The notes under the pieces: generated by a model
Databases searched by the model: none
What the model saw: the letters and a program-made list of their open reading frames with translations, nothing else
What the model was told of the DNA's origin: nothing
Shown here: in pieces, positions 9,589 to 16,711 of the stretch
How the letters are laid out: the number at the start of each line of letters is the position of its first letter
Position numbering within the stretch: the first letter of the stretch is position 1
Assembly (NCBI GenBank): GCA_021203065.1
Contig: JAJQBX010000032.1
Coordinates: 310,001 to 374,000 of the forward strand
Direction of reading: 5' to 3'
DNA length: 64,000 nucleotides
From: Oscillospiraceae bacterium
Lineage (GTDB): Bacteria > Bacillota > Clostridia > Oscillospirales > Ruminococcaceae
Program-made: the position numbers and the translations under genes

Positions 9589-11469
9589 TCAAAGCTTCTT
9601 AACGAACAGAGCTCTTATTGCGTTTAGTACTGCAAGCACCATTACGCCTACATCTGCGAATATTGCAAGCCACATGCTCGCCATTCCAAGAGCTCCCAAG
9701 ATAAGGCAAATCAGCTTGACTCCTATTGCGAAGACTATGTTTTCCTTGACAATTCTGAGGCACTTCTTAGAAATTCTTATTGCCTTTGAAATCTTAAGCG
9801 GGTCATCGTCCATCAGAACGACATCAGCCGCCTCTATTGCGGCATCTGAGCCCATCGCTCCCATTGCGATTCCTATATCCGCTCTCGAGAGAACGGGGGC
9901 ATCGTTGATGCCATCGCCGACGAATGCAAGCTTACCGTTTTGCTTTGACTTGAGAAGCTCTTCAACTTTGGCTACCTTATCGTCCGGCATAAGCTCGCCG
10001 TGAACTTCATCAATTCCAAGCTCGTTACCGACGCTTTCGGCAACAGACTTTGAATCTCCACTGAGCATTATAGTTTTTTCTATTCCTGATTGCCTGAGAG
10101 ATTTGATAGCTTCTTTCGAATTTGGTTTTATGACATCAGAAATCACTATGTGCCCGCAGTAGTTCCCGTCAACTGCAACGTGTATGATAGTTCCTACCGA
10201 GTGGCACAAGATATATTCAGTGCCGATTCTGCGCATAAGCTTTCCGTTGCCGACTGCTACGCTATGACCATCCACGGTTGCAGTAACGCCCTCACCGCTG
10301 ATTTCAGTAATATCTGAAACACGACTCCAGTCGAGCTCTTTTCCATAAGCGTGTTGCAGGCTTTTACTTATCGGATGAGAAGATGCGCTTTCTGCGAGTG
10401 CGGCAAGTTCAATCAGCCTTGAATTGTCGATAGTTCCGTGATGGATGGCGTTTACTTCGAAAGAGCCCTCGGTAAGCGTTCCGGTTTTGTCGAAGACTAT
10501 GTACTTTGTTTCGGAGAGAGTCTCGAGGTAGTTTGAGCCTTTGATGAGTATTCCCTCTTTGCTCGCTCCGCCAATTCCGGCAAAGAAGCTGAGAGGAATG
10601 CTTACGACGAGCGCACAGGGGCAGCTTATAACAAGAAATGTCAGTGCACGGTAAATCCAGTCGCCAAATTCTGCGGGCAGACCTACTATAAGTCTTATGA
10701 TCGAAGGAATAATTGCAAGTGCAAGTGCGGAGCCGCAGACAGCCGGAGTATAGATTCTTGCAAATTTTGATATGAAATCCTCTGACTTCGATTTCCGGGA
10801 GCTTGCATTCTCGACAAGATCTAAAATCTTTGATACAGTTGATTCTCCAAATGCTTTTGTGGTCTTTATTCTCAAAACTCCGGTCATGTTGACGCAACCA
10901 CTGATGACTTCATCGCCTGTGTGAACATCTCTTGGGAGGCTTTCGCCTGTTAGTGCAGAAGTGTTGAGAGTGGATATGCCGTCTTCGATAACTCCGTCAA
11001 TTGGAATTTTCTCTCCCGGTTGCACAATGATGACGCTTCCTATCTCTACTTCATCCGGAGAAACCTGCGTGAGCTTGCCATCAGCTTCGATATTAGCATA
11101 ATCAGGTCTTATATCCATCAGCTCGCTTATGCTCCGGCGGCTCTTTCCGACAGCATAACTCTGGAAGAGCTCACCTATCTGATAGAAGAGCATAACTGCA
11201 ATCGCTTCGCTGTATTCCCCGCTTTGCTCGTAAATGGCAAGGGCAAATGCTCCAACAGTGGCTATTGCCATCAGAAAGTTTTCATCAAAAACTCTGCCGT
11301 TGAGAATCCCTCTGAAAGCCTTAAGCAGTATGTCGTAGCCGATAATTATGTATGCGAACAAGTAAAGAACAAACTGCGGTATTCCTGAAATCGGCAGTAT
11401 TGCAAGAAGAATCATCATCAATGCTGTGACAAGAACCCTCGCAAGCATCTTCTTCTGCTTTTTAGTCAT
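9589..11469 (-). CDS. P1B-type heavy-metal ATPase (Zn/Cd efflux type)
   Basis: The pump exports soft divalent metals using ATP. The 626-residue protein has six to eight membrane segments, the metal-binding SCPCALVVSIP (CPC near residue 300), the phosphorylation motif DKTGTLTEGSF, the nucleotide site SSHPISKSL and the hinge GDGINDAPVLSRADIGIAMG. The last membrane segments carry a Lys and an ADVGVM pattern (Asp), typical of the Zn/Cd/Pb subgroup rather than copper pumps. It lacks an N-terminal metal-binding domain; a free HMA protein is encoded 28 bp upstream in the same operon and probably supplies that role. AGGGAGAG precedes the start. Confidence 0.94.
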   Translation of the reverse strand: MTKKQKKMLARVLVTALMMILLAILPISGIPQFVLYLFAYIIIGYDILLKAFRGILNGRVFDENFLMAIATVGAFALAIYEQSGEYSEAIAVMLFYQIGELFQSYAVGKSRRSISELMDIRPDYANIEADGKLTQVSPDEVEIGSVIIVQPGEKIPIDGVIEDGISTLNTSALTGESLPRDVHTGDEVISGCVNMTGVLRIKTTKAFGESTVSKILDLVENASSRKSKSEDFISKFARIYTPAVCGSALALAIIPSIIRLIVGLPAEFGDWIYRALTFLVISCPCALVVSIPLSFFAGIGGASKEGILIKGSNYLETLSETKYIVFDKTGTLTEGSFEVNAIHHGTIDNSRLIELAALAESASSHPISKSLQHAYGKELDWSRVSDITEISGEGVTATVDGHSVAVGNGKLMRRIGTEYILCHSVGTIIHVAVDGNYCGHIVISDVIKPNSKEAIKSLRQSGIEKTIMLSGDSKSVAESVGNELGIDEVHGELMPDDKVAKVEELLKSKQNGKLAFVGDGINDAPVLSRADIGIAMGAMGSDAAIEAADVVLMDDDPLKISKAIRISKKCLRIVKENIVFAIGVKLICLILGALGMASMWLAIFADVGVMVLAVLNAIRALFVKKL

Positions 11470-11497
11470 ATTAGTCTCTCCCTTGCCTATGATGAAT

Positions 11498-11716
11498 TCA
11501 GATTTCTATTTCGCAGTCAGGCTCGACTTTTCTGCAAGCCTTGAGAACATTTTTCATAACTTTCGCCTGATCTGCTCCCTCTTCAAACTCAACAATCATC
11601 TTCTGAGTCATGAAATTGACAACAGCATTTACAACTCCGGAGGTCTTTTTAGTTGCACTCTCCATCAGATTTGCGCAATTGGCACAGTCAACTTCGATAT
11701 TATAGGTTTTCTTCAT
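11498..11716 (-). CDS. Stand-alone heavy-metal-associated (HMA) domain protein
   Basis: The 72-residue protein is a ferredoxin-like HMA domain with the metal site CANC at about residues 11-14 (VDCANCANLM) and the expected beta-alpha-beta pattern ending in CEIEI. It probably hands metal to, or acts as the detached N-terminal domain of, the P1B ATPase encoded just downstream. AAAGGTG precedes the ATG. The promoter and operator at 11755-11819 control it. Confidence 0.92.
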   Translation of the reverse strand: MKKTYNIEVDCANCANLMESATKKTSGVVNAVVNFMTQKMIVEFEEGADQAKVMKNVLKACRKVEPDCEIEI

Positions 11717-11754
11717 TGTGAATCACCTTTCTGATAATAATTGGATTAGCAGTA

Positions 11755-11778
11755 TTAAACGATTAAGTAGTCGTTTAA
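11755..11778. promoter_or_regulatory. Probable ArsR-type operator
   Basis: The inverted repeat TTAAACGA-N8-TCGTTTAA lies immediately downstream of the -10 box of the HMA/ATPase promoter, over the transcript start. A nested CGTTTAAACG palindrome occupies 11772-11781. The divergent neighbour encodes an ArsR-family repressor, the natural candidate to bind here. Confidence 0.65.
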
Positions 11779-11790
11779 ACGTCCAATAAC

Positions 11791-11819
11791 ATTATATGCT
11801 GTCTACTTACGTTTGTCAA
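11791..11819 (-). promoter_or_regulatory. Promoter of the HMA-ATPase operon
   Basis: On the minus strand TTGACA (11814-11819) and TATAAT (11791-11796) are 17 nt apart, both perfect consensus boxes. Confidence 0.85.
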
Positions 11820-11879
11820 TAGGAAAATAAAATTTTTTTAAAATTCGACATTTGTAGCAATATTAGAGGTCAGTAAGAC

Positions 11880-11908
11880 TTGTCTAACCGGTTTTTATGT
11901 GTTATAAT
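11880..11908 (+). promoter_or_regulatory. Promoter of the arsR-like gene
   Basis: TTGTCT (11880-11885), a 17-nt spacer and TATAAT (11903-11908) precede the regulator gene. Confidence 0.65.
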
Positions 11909-11941
11909 AGAGTCAACAACAAATTGCAAGGAGACAATATA

Positions 11942-12307
11942 ATGCCCGAAGAAATGCTCCCTCATCATCACACAGATGAATACGATATAGAATACCTGAA
12001 GAGCACCCTTGAGAAAACCGACTTTCAGGCAGTTGCCGACATGTTCCGGCAGCTTGGCGATTGCAGCAGAGTCCAGATTTTCTGGCTTCTCTGCCATTGT
12101 GAGGAGTGTGTTATCAATATCTCTGCCCTGATGGGCATGACCAGCCCGGCTGTCTCCCATCACCTTAAACTCCTGAAAGCCAGCGGTCTTATCACCAGCC
12201 GCCGAGAAGGCAAAGAGGTCTACTACAAAGCCGCCGACAATATTCAGAGCCAGTCGCTGCACCTGATTATTGAGAAGATTATGGAGATTACGTGTCCGGA
12301 GGAATGA
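11942..12307 (+). CDS. ArsR/SmtB-family metal-responsive repressor
   Basis: The 121-residue winged-helix repressor has the DNA-reading helix in MTSPAVSHHLKLLKASGLI and the wing SRREGKEVYYKAAD. Possible metal ligands are a His-rich N terminus (PHHHTDEYD) and the CHCEEC cluster in the helix before the recognition helix, the place used by ArsR/CadC-type sensors. The ATG at 11942 is chosen because AAGGAGA lies 7 nt ahead; an upstream in-frame ATG has no ribosome site. It is divergent from the HMA-ATPase operon, which it most likely represses until Zn, Cd or Pb is bound. Confidence 0.9.
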   Translation: MPEEMLPHHHTDEYDIEYLKSTLEKTDFQAVADMFRQLGDCSRVQIFWLLCHCEECVINISALMGMTSPAVSHHLKLLKASGLITSRREGKEVYYKAADNIQSQSLHLIIEKIMEITCPEE

Positions 12308-12320
12308 ACTTGATATTTGA

Positions 12321-12359
12321 AAAAATCCGAGTAAGGAGCACATCCTTACCCGGATTTTT
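12321..12359. terminator. Bidirectional terminator between arsR and flavodoxin genes
   Basis: A long stem (AAAAATCCG.GTAAGGA with TCCTTAC.CGGATTTTT) lies between two convergent genes, with T/A tracts on both sides. Confidence 0.85.
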
Positions 12360-12368
12360 GCAGATTGC

Positions 12369-12791
12369 TTACACCAAAGCCTTGCCAAGTGATTGGCAGG
12401 CGGAAATTGCTTCATCATCGGGGGCTTCGTTACAGATGACACTTTCGGTGGCTAAGATTGTGCCATCTCCCTTGCAGGTTTCCTCCCAAGTGCGCATCCA
12501 TTCGCCATCGCCCCAGCCGTATGAGCCGAAGAGGGCGATTTTCTTGCCGTTAAGGGAAGGCTCACAGGCATTGAACATCGGCTCAAATTCGCTGTCCTCA
12601 AGCTGTTCGTCGCCCATGGCTGAGCAACCGAATGCTATGGCGTCGTATGCTGTCACTGTAGATGTATCAAACTCAGAAGCTGTAAATAAGCTTCCCTCAC
12701 CACCAGCGTTCTTAATACCCTCCAAGACGGCGTTTGCCATCTGTTCGGTGTTGCCTGTACCGCTCCAATATACTACTGCTACTTTTGACAT
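12369..12791 (-). CDS. Flavodoxin
   Basis: The 140-residue electron carrier binds FMN. The phosphate-binding loop SGTGNTEQMANAV is near residues 11-23, and FGSYGWGDGEWMRTWEE provides the second flavin-facing loop. The length matches short-chain flavodoxins. The ATG at 12791 is chosen because an upstream ATG overlaps the AAAGGATG ribosome site. It is the second gene of an operon with a DUF3793 protein behind two palindromes, which suggests that flavodoxin replaces ferredoxin when iron is short; this is inference. Confidence 0.93.
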   Translation of the reverse strand: MSKVAVVYWSGTGNTEQMANAVLEGIKNAGGEGSLFTASEFDTSTVTAYDAIAFGCSAMGDEQLEDSEFEPMFNACEPSLNGKKIALFGSYGWGDGEWMRTWEETCKGDGTILATESVICNEAPDDEAISACQSLGKALV

Positions 12792-12812
12792 TAAAATCAT
12801 CCTTTCAAAATA

Positions 12813-13364
12813 TTATGTGGCTACAAGAAGCCTGTCTAATGAGTGATATTTACTGTAATGCTTGCAATAACTGCCGATGCACTGCCTGTACTGACGGAAC
12901 TTCTCTTTTGCGGCTTTTTCGTCGCCATATACTTTCCAGAAGCCAACACACTTTGCGCTTTCGGCTTTGTTATCGATAAAGCCCTTTACATCTTCAGGAG
13001 GATAACCGAGGAACAACCCGATTTCGTGTGGGAATTCGGAAGACTGCGATAGCCGGTCTCTCAGCTTCCAAAGGCATCTGTTTATATTATTTGTAGGATA
13101 CCCACGTTCGTCAAGAATACTCTTCCCGAGGCTGTCATTAAGGTCAGATTTGAGCATATTCGGACGATAGAGATAGACAAGAGCAGTGTTATTCCTGCGC
13201 CTTAAGATGATCATGCACATGCCCTTTGGCGTCATGATTTTATTAAAAGCGCATACGCTCTTGTGAAGTGACTGTTCGTCATCATAATGATAGTTGAACA
13301 TAGCACCTGTTTTTATTCCCGCCATAGTTGGAGCACAGTGCTGTACCAAAAGCTCTTCGGGCAT
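12813..13364 (-). CDS. DUF3793-family protein
   Basis: The 183-residue protein matches the DUF3793 pattern I remember from clostridia, with LVQHCAPTMAGIKTGAMFN at the start, a central Arg-rich MCMIILRRRNNTALVYLYR and the PHEIGLFLGYPPEDVKGFI block. No catalytic role is known to me. Conserved Cys and His (QHCAPT) might bind a metal or cofactor. It is co-transcribed with the flavodoxin gene 21 bp downstream; GGAGGTG precedes the ATG. Its promoter is overlaid by paired GTTAGC palindromes, so expression probably responds to metal status. Confidence 0.85.
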   Translation of the reverse strand: MPEELLVQHCAPTMAGIKTGAMFNYHYDDEQSLHKSVCAFNKIMTPKGMCMIILRRRNNTALVYLYRPNMLKSDLNDSLGKSILDERGYPTNNINRCLWKLRDRLSQSSEFPHEIGLFLGYPPEDVKGFIDNKAESAKCVGFWKVYGDEKAAKEKFRQYRQCIGSYCKHYSKYHSLDRLLVAT

Positions 13365-13387
13365 TATATCACCTCCGTGAAATATAA

Positions 13388-13403
13388 GTTAGCTTTTGCT
13401 AAC
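13388..13403. promoter_or_regulatory. Palindrome 1 (GTTAGC-N4-GCTAAC), candidate metalloregulator site
   Basis: A perfect 6-bp inverted repeat with a 4-nt spacer lies in the 5' leader of the DUF3793-flavodoxin unit. It resembles the half-site GTTAG/CTAAC of DtxR-family iron boxes. Its centre is 33 nt, about three helical turns, from palindrome 2. Confidence 0.6.
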
Positions 13404-13420
13404 CGCTGGTTTTAAAATAA

Positions 13421-13436
13421 GTTAGTCTCGGCTAAC
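13421..13436. promoter_or_regulatory. Palindrome 2 (GTTAG...CTAAC), candidate metalloregulator site
   Basis: The same GTTAG/CTAAC half-sites as palindrome 1 cover the predicted transcript start, just downstream of the -10 box, an arrangement suited to repression. Confidence 0.6.
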
Positions 13437-13443
13437 TGAGAAT

Positions 13444-13472
13444 AGTATACACTATATGTAAGCGGTTGTCAA
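13444..13472 (-). promoter_or_regulatory. Promoter of the DUF3793-flavodoxin unit
   Basis: On the minus strand TTGACA (13467-13472) and TATACT (13444-13449) are 17 nt apart. Confidence 0.8.
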
Positions 13473-13595
13473 TAGCTTTTTTGAAATTTTTCAGGATTTA
13501 TTTCTGATAGTGTTGCCGAAACCCATAGATTTATACTTGTAGTTTGGATACCAAATTGTTTTCATATTAAAATCCTTGATTCCAAAAATTTAGAA

Positions 13596-13635
13596 ACAAA
13601 AAGAACGCCAAACGACGCAAATACGCCGTTTGGCG
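13596..13635 (-). terminator. Terminator of tRNA-Ser
   Basis: GCCAAACG pairs with CGTTTGGC, and on the minus strand the stem is followed by TTCTTTTTGTTTC. Confidence 0.8.
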
Positions 13636-13636
13636 A

Positions 13637-13724
13637 TGGCGGAGAGGAAGGGATTCGAACCCTTGTGGCTTTTGACCAAACGGTTTTCAAGACCGCCTCG
13701 TTATGACCGCTTCGATACCTCTCC
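13637..13724 (-). tRNA. tRNA-Ser (anticodon UGA)
   Basis: The 88-nt class II tRNA has acceptor arms GGAGAGG/CCTCTCC, a long variable arm, an anticodon arm CGGTC-TTGA-AAACCG giving TGA, a T arm with GGTTCGAATC, and an encoded CCA. Confidence 0.97.
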
Positions 13725-13757
13725 AGATTATGAAACTGTGAATCTCACAGCTCCAAT

Positions 13758-13786
13758 ATGATACCACATTAAGTCTCGGTTGTCAA
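13758..13786 (-). promoter_or_regulatory. Promoter of tRNA-Ser
   Basis: On the minus strand TTGACA (13781-13786), a 17-nt spacer and TATCAT (13758-13763). Confidence 0.75.
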
Positions 13787-13818
13787 TAGTTATTTTCTGA
13801 ATTTTTTGCTGATGATGG

Positions 13819-14562
13819 TCAGCCACTGTATTCTCCGCCATCTTCATATTCACTCTCGTCATATCCAAGTTCAAACTCAGGGGCTGTGCCGAAATCTATG
13901 AAAGTGTATTCGGCGGTGACATAACCGGTCATGGTGTAGCCTAAGACATCTATTGATGCACTGCATATCAGAGTCATCATGGACAGGTTATTGTTTTTAT
14001 CAAACAGCATGGTATAGACGATGTCGTTAAAAGTCAGGTCGCTGAGACCGGAAACGAAAGAGCCTAAAATGCTATCAGCGTTTTCACTTTCAAGGACTAT
14101 GGAAATCTGTTTTGTGCCATCGTCATTTTTTATGACACTGATATTGTCAAAAACTTCTTTTGCGAGTTCAGGCAGATTAACGTCACCAATCGACTCAATT
14201 GAACTGAGGTCAACTACGGTGTAATAAATCAGACTGTCGCCATATTCAACGTAGACCTTATCATCTACATACGTAGTAGTAATAGTTTCGTCATCCATTT
14301 CAGTTACTATCTGAGTTCCGGTGGAATTCTCTTTGATGTTCATTACCGTTTCCGAAGAGACGGTCTCGCCCAGAATATCGAAAGCAATAGACATGATACA
14401 ATCAGCTTCATATCCCCCAGCTTTTTCGAGCTGGGTAACCGCTCTTGAGTAAAGACCATAGGCGGTAATTGTGTCGAATAATGAACAGCCGGTCAGGGAG
14501 ACTGCTACTGTCAGAATAAGTGTAACCGAAATTATTCTTTCAAGAATTATTTTAGAGGTCAT
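13819..14562 (-). CDS. Lipoprotein of unknown function
   Basis: The 247-residue protein has a signal peptide with lipobox LTGC (Cys about residue 26), so it is anchored to the outer face of the membrane. The rest alternates beta strands and looks like the LolA/LppX-like fold of DUF6612-type lipoproteins (YEADCIMSIAFDILGETVS..., IVTEMDDETITTTYVDDKVY), but I cannot prove that. The C terminus is very acidic and Tyr-rich. It starts 11 bp after the cohesin-protein gene on the same strand, with GAGG before the ATG, so the two are probably co-transcribed and co-localised at the cell surface. Confidence 0.75.
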   Translation of the reverse strand: MTSKIILERIISVTLILTVAVSLTGCSLFDTITAYGLYSRAVTQLEKAGGYEADCIMSIAFDILGETVSSETVMNIKENSTGTQIVTEMDDETITTTYVDDKVYVEYGDSLIYYTVVDLSSIESIGDVNLPELAKEVFDNISVIKNDDGTKQISIVLESENADSILGSFVSGLSDLTFNDIVYTMLFDKNNNLSMMTLICSASIDVLGYTMTGYVTAEYTFIDFGTAPEFELGYDESEYEDGGEYSG

Positions 14563-14573
14563 AATTCCTCGCT

Positions 14574-15548
14574 TTACTTGGATTTATTTCTGAAAACTTC
14601 AAGTGTAGCAACACCTGCGATTGTTATTACAAGAATAACGATGACAATCGCAATTGTCTGACCGGAAGCTTTACCTGAATTTTCGTCAGGATCGTCTACG
14701 GTTGCCATTACCGCTGTTTCATCGGATGATACGAGAGTTGCTGCGGAATCTGAGCTTACTGTTTCCTCTGATGTTGTAACCTCTGTGGTTGTTACCTCTG
14801 TAGTGGTTGTAGCTGCGGTAGTGGTTTCCTGAGTGGCTGTAGTAGTAGCCGCTGTGGTAGTGGTGGCTTGCGTTGTAGTAGTTGCTCTGGTTGTTGTGGT
14901 AGCTTGAGTAGTGGTTTCCTGAGTGGTCGTTGTAGTTGCTTCTGTGGTTGTTGCGGCTGTTGTCGTAGCCTCGGTTACCGCTTCGTCATCTTCATCTTCG
15001 TCGAGAACTACCTCGTCTTCGTCATCTGATAAATCTACATCTGCATCGTCGTCACCAGTTGTAGTGGATTCAGTGTTGCCGTCTTCATCTTCTACCACCA
15101 GAACCGTCGTACCGCTGTTCACGGTGACAGAATTTCCGGAAGAATCGATGCAATCGTTTGATGTAACGTTGATGTAGCACTGGGTATATGCATCTGCAAC
15201 AACTTGGAACGTTATGGTTGCAAGAGTTCCGCTGATGTCTACCCCACCTGCATTTACGATTGTTATCACTAATGAGCCTGAGCTGGCAGATGATGTTGAC
15301 AATTGACCATAGCCGCTGTTGAGGTATGCGCTATCATATGACAGCTGATCGGTGCTGTATGTCAGAAGAATAGTTCCGGAATATATATCCGAAGCGTCAG
15401 AAATTGAAACCGACACCTGAACCGTTTCTCCACTGGCGGCACTCGCTACTGTTGAAGCGGTGACACTCGCAGTTGCAAAAACGTTTACCGCAGATAATGA
15501 CATCATTACAGTCGCCAGTATCAAGCATATTATCCTTTTAGTGTTCAT
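14574..15548 (-). CDS. Membrane-anchored single-cohesin protein
   Basis: The 324-residue protein has a signal peptide (to about residue 26) and one cohesin-like domain (about 27-155). The domain is seen in GETVQVSVSISDASDIYSG, LLTYSTDQLSYDSAY, the ATITFQVVADA strand and a final VNSGTTVLVVE strand. An acidic segment (about 155-190) and a Thr-rich linker of repeated ATTTT-type units (about 190-275) follow. The protein ends in one membrane helix and the basic tail RNKSK. Cohesins bind dockerin modules and organise cellulosome-type complexes. This one looks like a cell-surface display platform. The ATG at 15548 follows GGTGGG; an upstream in-frame TTG is less likely. No dockerin is visible in this window. 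Confidence 0.82.
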   Translation of the reverse strand: MNTKRIICLILATVMMSLSAVNVFATASVTASTVASAASGETVQVSVSISDASDIYSGTILLTYSTDQLSYDSAYLNSGYGQLSTSSASSGSLVITIVNAGGVDISGTLATITFQVVADAYTQCYINVTSNDCIDSSGNSVTVNSGTTVLVVEDEDGNTESTTTGDDDADVDLSDDEDEVVLDEDEDDEAVTEATTTAATTTEATTTTTQETTTQATTTTRATTTTQATTTTAATTTATQETTTAATTTTEVTTTEVTTSEETVSSDSAATLVSSDETAVMATVDDPDENSGKASGQTIAIVIVILVITIAGVATLEVFRNKSK

Positions 15549-15582
15549 CAGAAATCCCACCCGCAAAAAATACTATACATAC

Positions 15583-15611
15583 ATTTTAGCACAACGCAGA
15601 TATTTTTGCAA
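15583..15611 (-). promoter_or_regulatory. Promoter of the cohesin-lipoprotein unit
   Basis: On the minus strand TTGCAA (15606-15611) and TAAAAT (15583-15588) are 17 nt apart. Confidence 0.6.
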
Positions 15612-15685
15612 TAGGAAAGTCATAATTCGGTTATCCCGCTGCATAAAATTTCATTTTACATTGACCGATTCTGAGAAATTGGCAC

Positions 15686-15714
15686 TTGACTTTTTTCTGA
15701 AAATGATTCATACT
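15686..15714 (+). promoter_or_regulatory. Probable promoter of the AraC-type gene
   Basis: TTGACT (15686-15691), a 17-nt spacer and CATACT (15709-15714). The -10 box is weak. Confidence 0.45.
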
Positions 15715-15757
15715 GAGACTATAAAACCGGATTATTTCTTAGAGGTGGAGGTTTGAA

Positions 15758-16528
15758 ATGATTGATATAACGTTCATGCAGCTCAATGCTACTCATCCAG
15801 ATGACTTTGTGTATGGAGTAAGAAATGATTTCTGGCTTCTCCTTTTTGTAAAAACGCCTGCACTCTTTCATCTGCCGACAGGCGATGTTGTCTGTCATCC
15901 AAACAGTGCTATTTTGTATCCTCCGAATGCATTCGCCTTTTATCAGGCTTATAACGGACCTTATATCAATGACTACGTTAGATTCCGGACGGATGAGACA
16001 TTCGTAACTGATGACAATGTCCCGACTGAGACGATAGTACAGCTTAATTCTCCCGAAAGCTTTCAGAAGCTGTTTGAGCTTCTTTCAATGGAGAACTATT
16101 TCAGATACGATTACTCATCCATGTCAATTTCAATGCTCTTAAGGATGCTTCTATGGAAGATAAAAGAGTCTGCGCAGGAGAGCGAAATTACCGACCAGCA
16201 GAGGGCTCTTATAGATCTGAGATATGAGATAAGATTGAAGCCCTATTCCCACTGGACAGTGGATATAATGGCGGACAAGCTTCACCTCAGCACCGGTTAT
16301 CTCCAGAATATCTACAAGAAACAGTTCGGAGTTTCCTGCATGCAGGATGTTGTAAATATGAGAATAGACCTTGCGAAGAACTATCTCGTCACTACTGATT
16401 TCAATTCCCAGAAGATAGCAAGTCTTTGCGGATACCAGAACGTCGAGCATTTCTGCAGGCAGTTCAAGACGGTTACCGGCACTTCTCCATTAGCATATCG
16501 AAGAAGAGAACAGCTGAAAACAGATTAA
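15758..16528 (+). CDS. AraC-family transcriptional regulator
   Basis: The 256-residue regulator has an N-terminal cupin-like sensing domain (about 1-130, PTGDVVCHPNSAILYPPNAF) and a C-terminal pair of helix-turn-helix units (about 155-250). These are WTVDIMADKLHLSTGYLQNIYKKQFG and the typical final motif IASLCGYQNVEHFCRQFKTV. Such regulators often respond to sugars. It is divergent from the cohesin operon, which it might control. GGAGG precedes the ATG. The ligand is unknown. Confidence 0.9.
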   Translation: MIDITFMQLNATHPDDFVYGVRNDFWLLLFVKTPALFHLPTGDVVCHPNSAILYPPNAFAFYQAYNGPYINDYVRFRTDETFVTDDNVPTETIVQLNSPESFQKLFELLSMENYFRYDYSSMSISMLLRMLLWKIKESAQESEITDQQRALIDLRYEIRLKPYSHWTVDIMADKLHLSTGYLQNIYKKQFGVSCMQDVVNMRIDLAKNYLVTTDFNSQKIASLCGYQNVEHFCRQFKTVTGTSPLAYRRREQLKTD

Positions 16529-16536
16529 CAGAATAC

Positions 16537-16570
16537 AAAAATCCCCGACCATAACGATCGGGGATTTTTT
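16537..16570. terminator. Bidirectional terminator between araC-type gene and tRNA-Cys
   Basis: AAAAATCCCCGA pairs with TCGGGGATTTTTT around a 9-nt loop. It serves both convergent transcripts. Confidence 0.85.
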
Positions 16571-16643
16571 GGAGGTGTCACCCGGATTTGAACCGGGGGT
16601 CAAGGAGTTGCAGTCCTACGCCTTACCACTTGGCTATGACACC
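16570..16643 (-). tRNA. tRNA-Cys (anticodon GCA)
   Basis: The 74-nt cloverleaf has acceptor arms GGTGTCA/TGACACC, an anticodon loop CTGCAAC giving GCA, a T arm with GGTTCAAATC and an encoded CCA. Confidence 0.97.
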
Positions 16644-16679
16644 AGTCTTTGTCAGCTGAACATCTCAGCCAACTCCAAC

Positions 16680-16708
16680 ATTATACACGAGAAGATTCGG
16701 TTTGTCAA
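16680..16708 (-). promoter_or_regulatory. Promoter of tRNA-Cys
   Basis: On the minus strand TTGACA (16703-16708), a 17-nt spacer and TATAAT (16680-16685). It overlaps the end of hslO. Confidence 0.8.
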
Positions 16709-16711
16709 GAC

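Noticed and set aside
14765..14990. Repetitive tract as a CRISPR or non-coding tandem repeat
   Set aside because: It is the Thr-rich linker of the cohesin protein, in frame and flanked by a domain and a membrane helix; the repeats are irregular.
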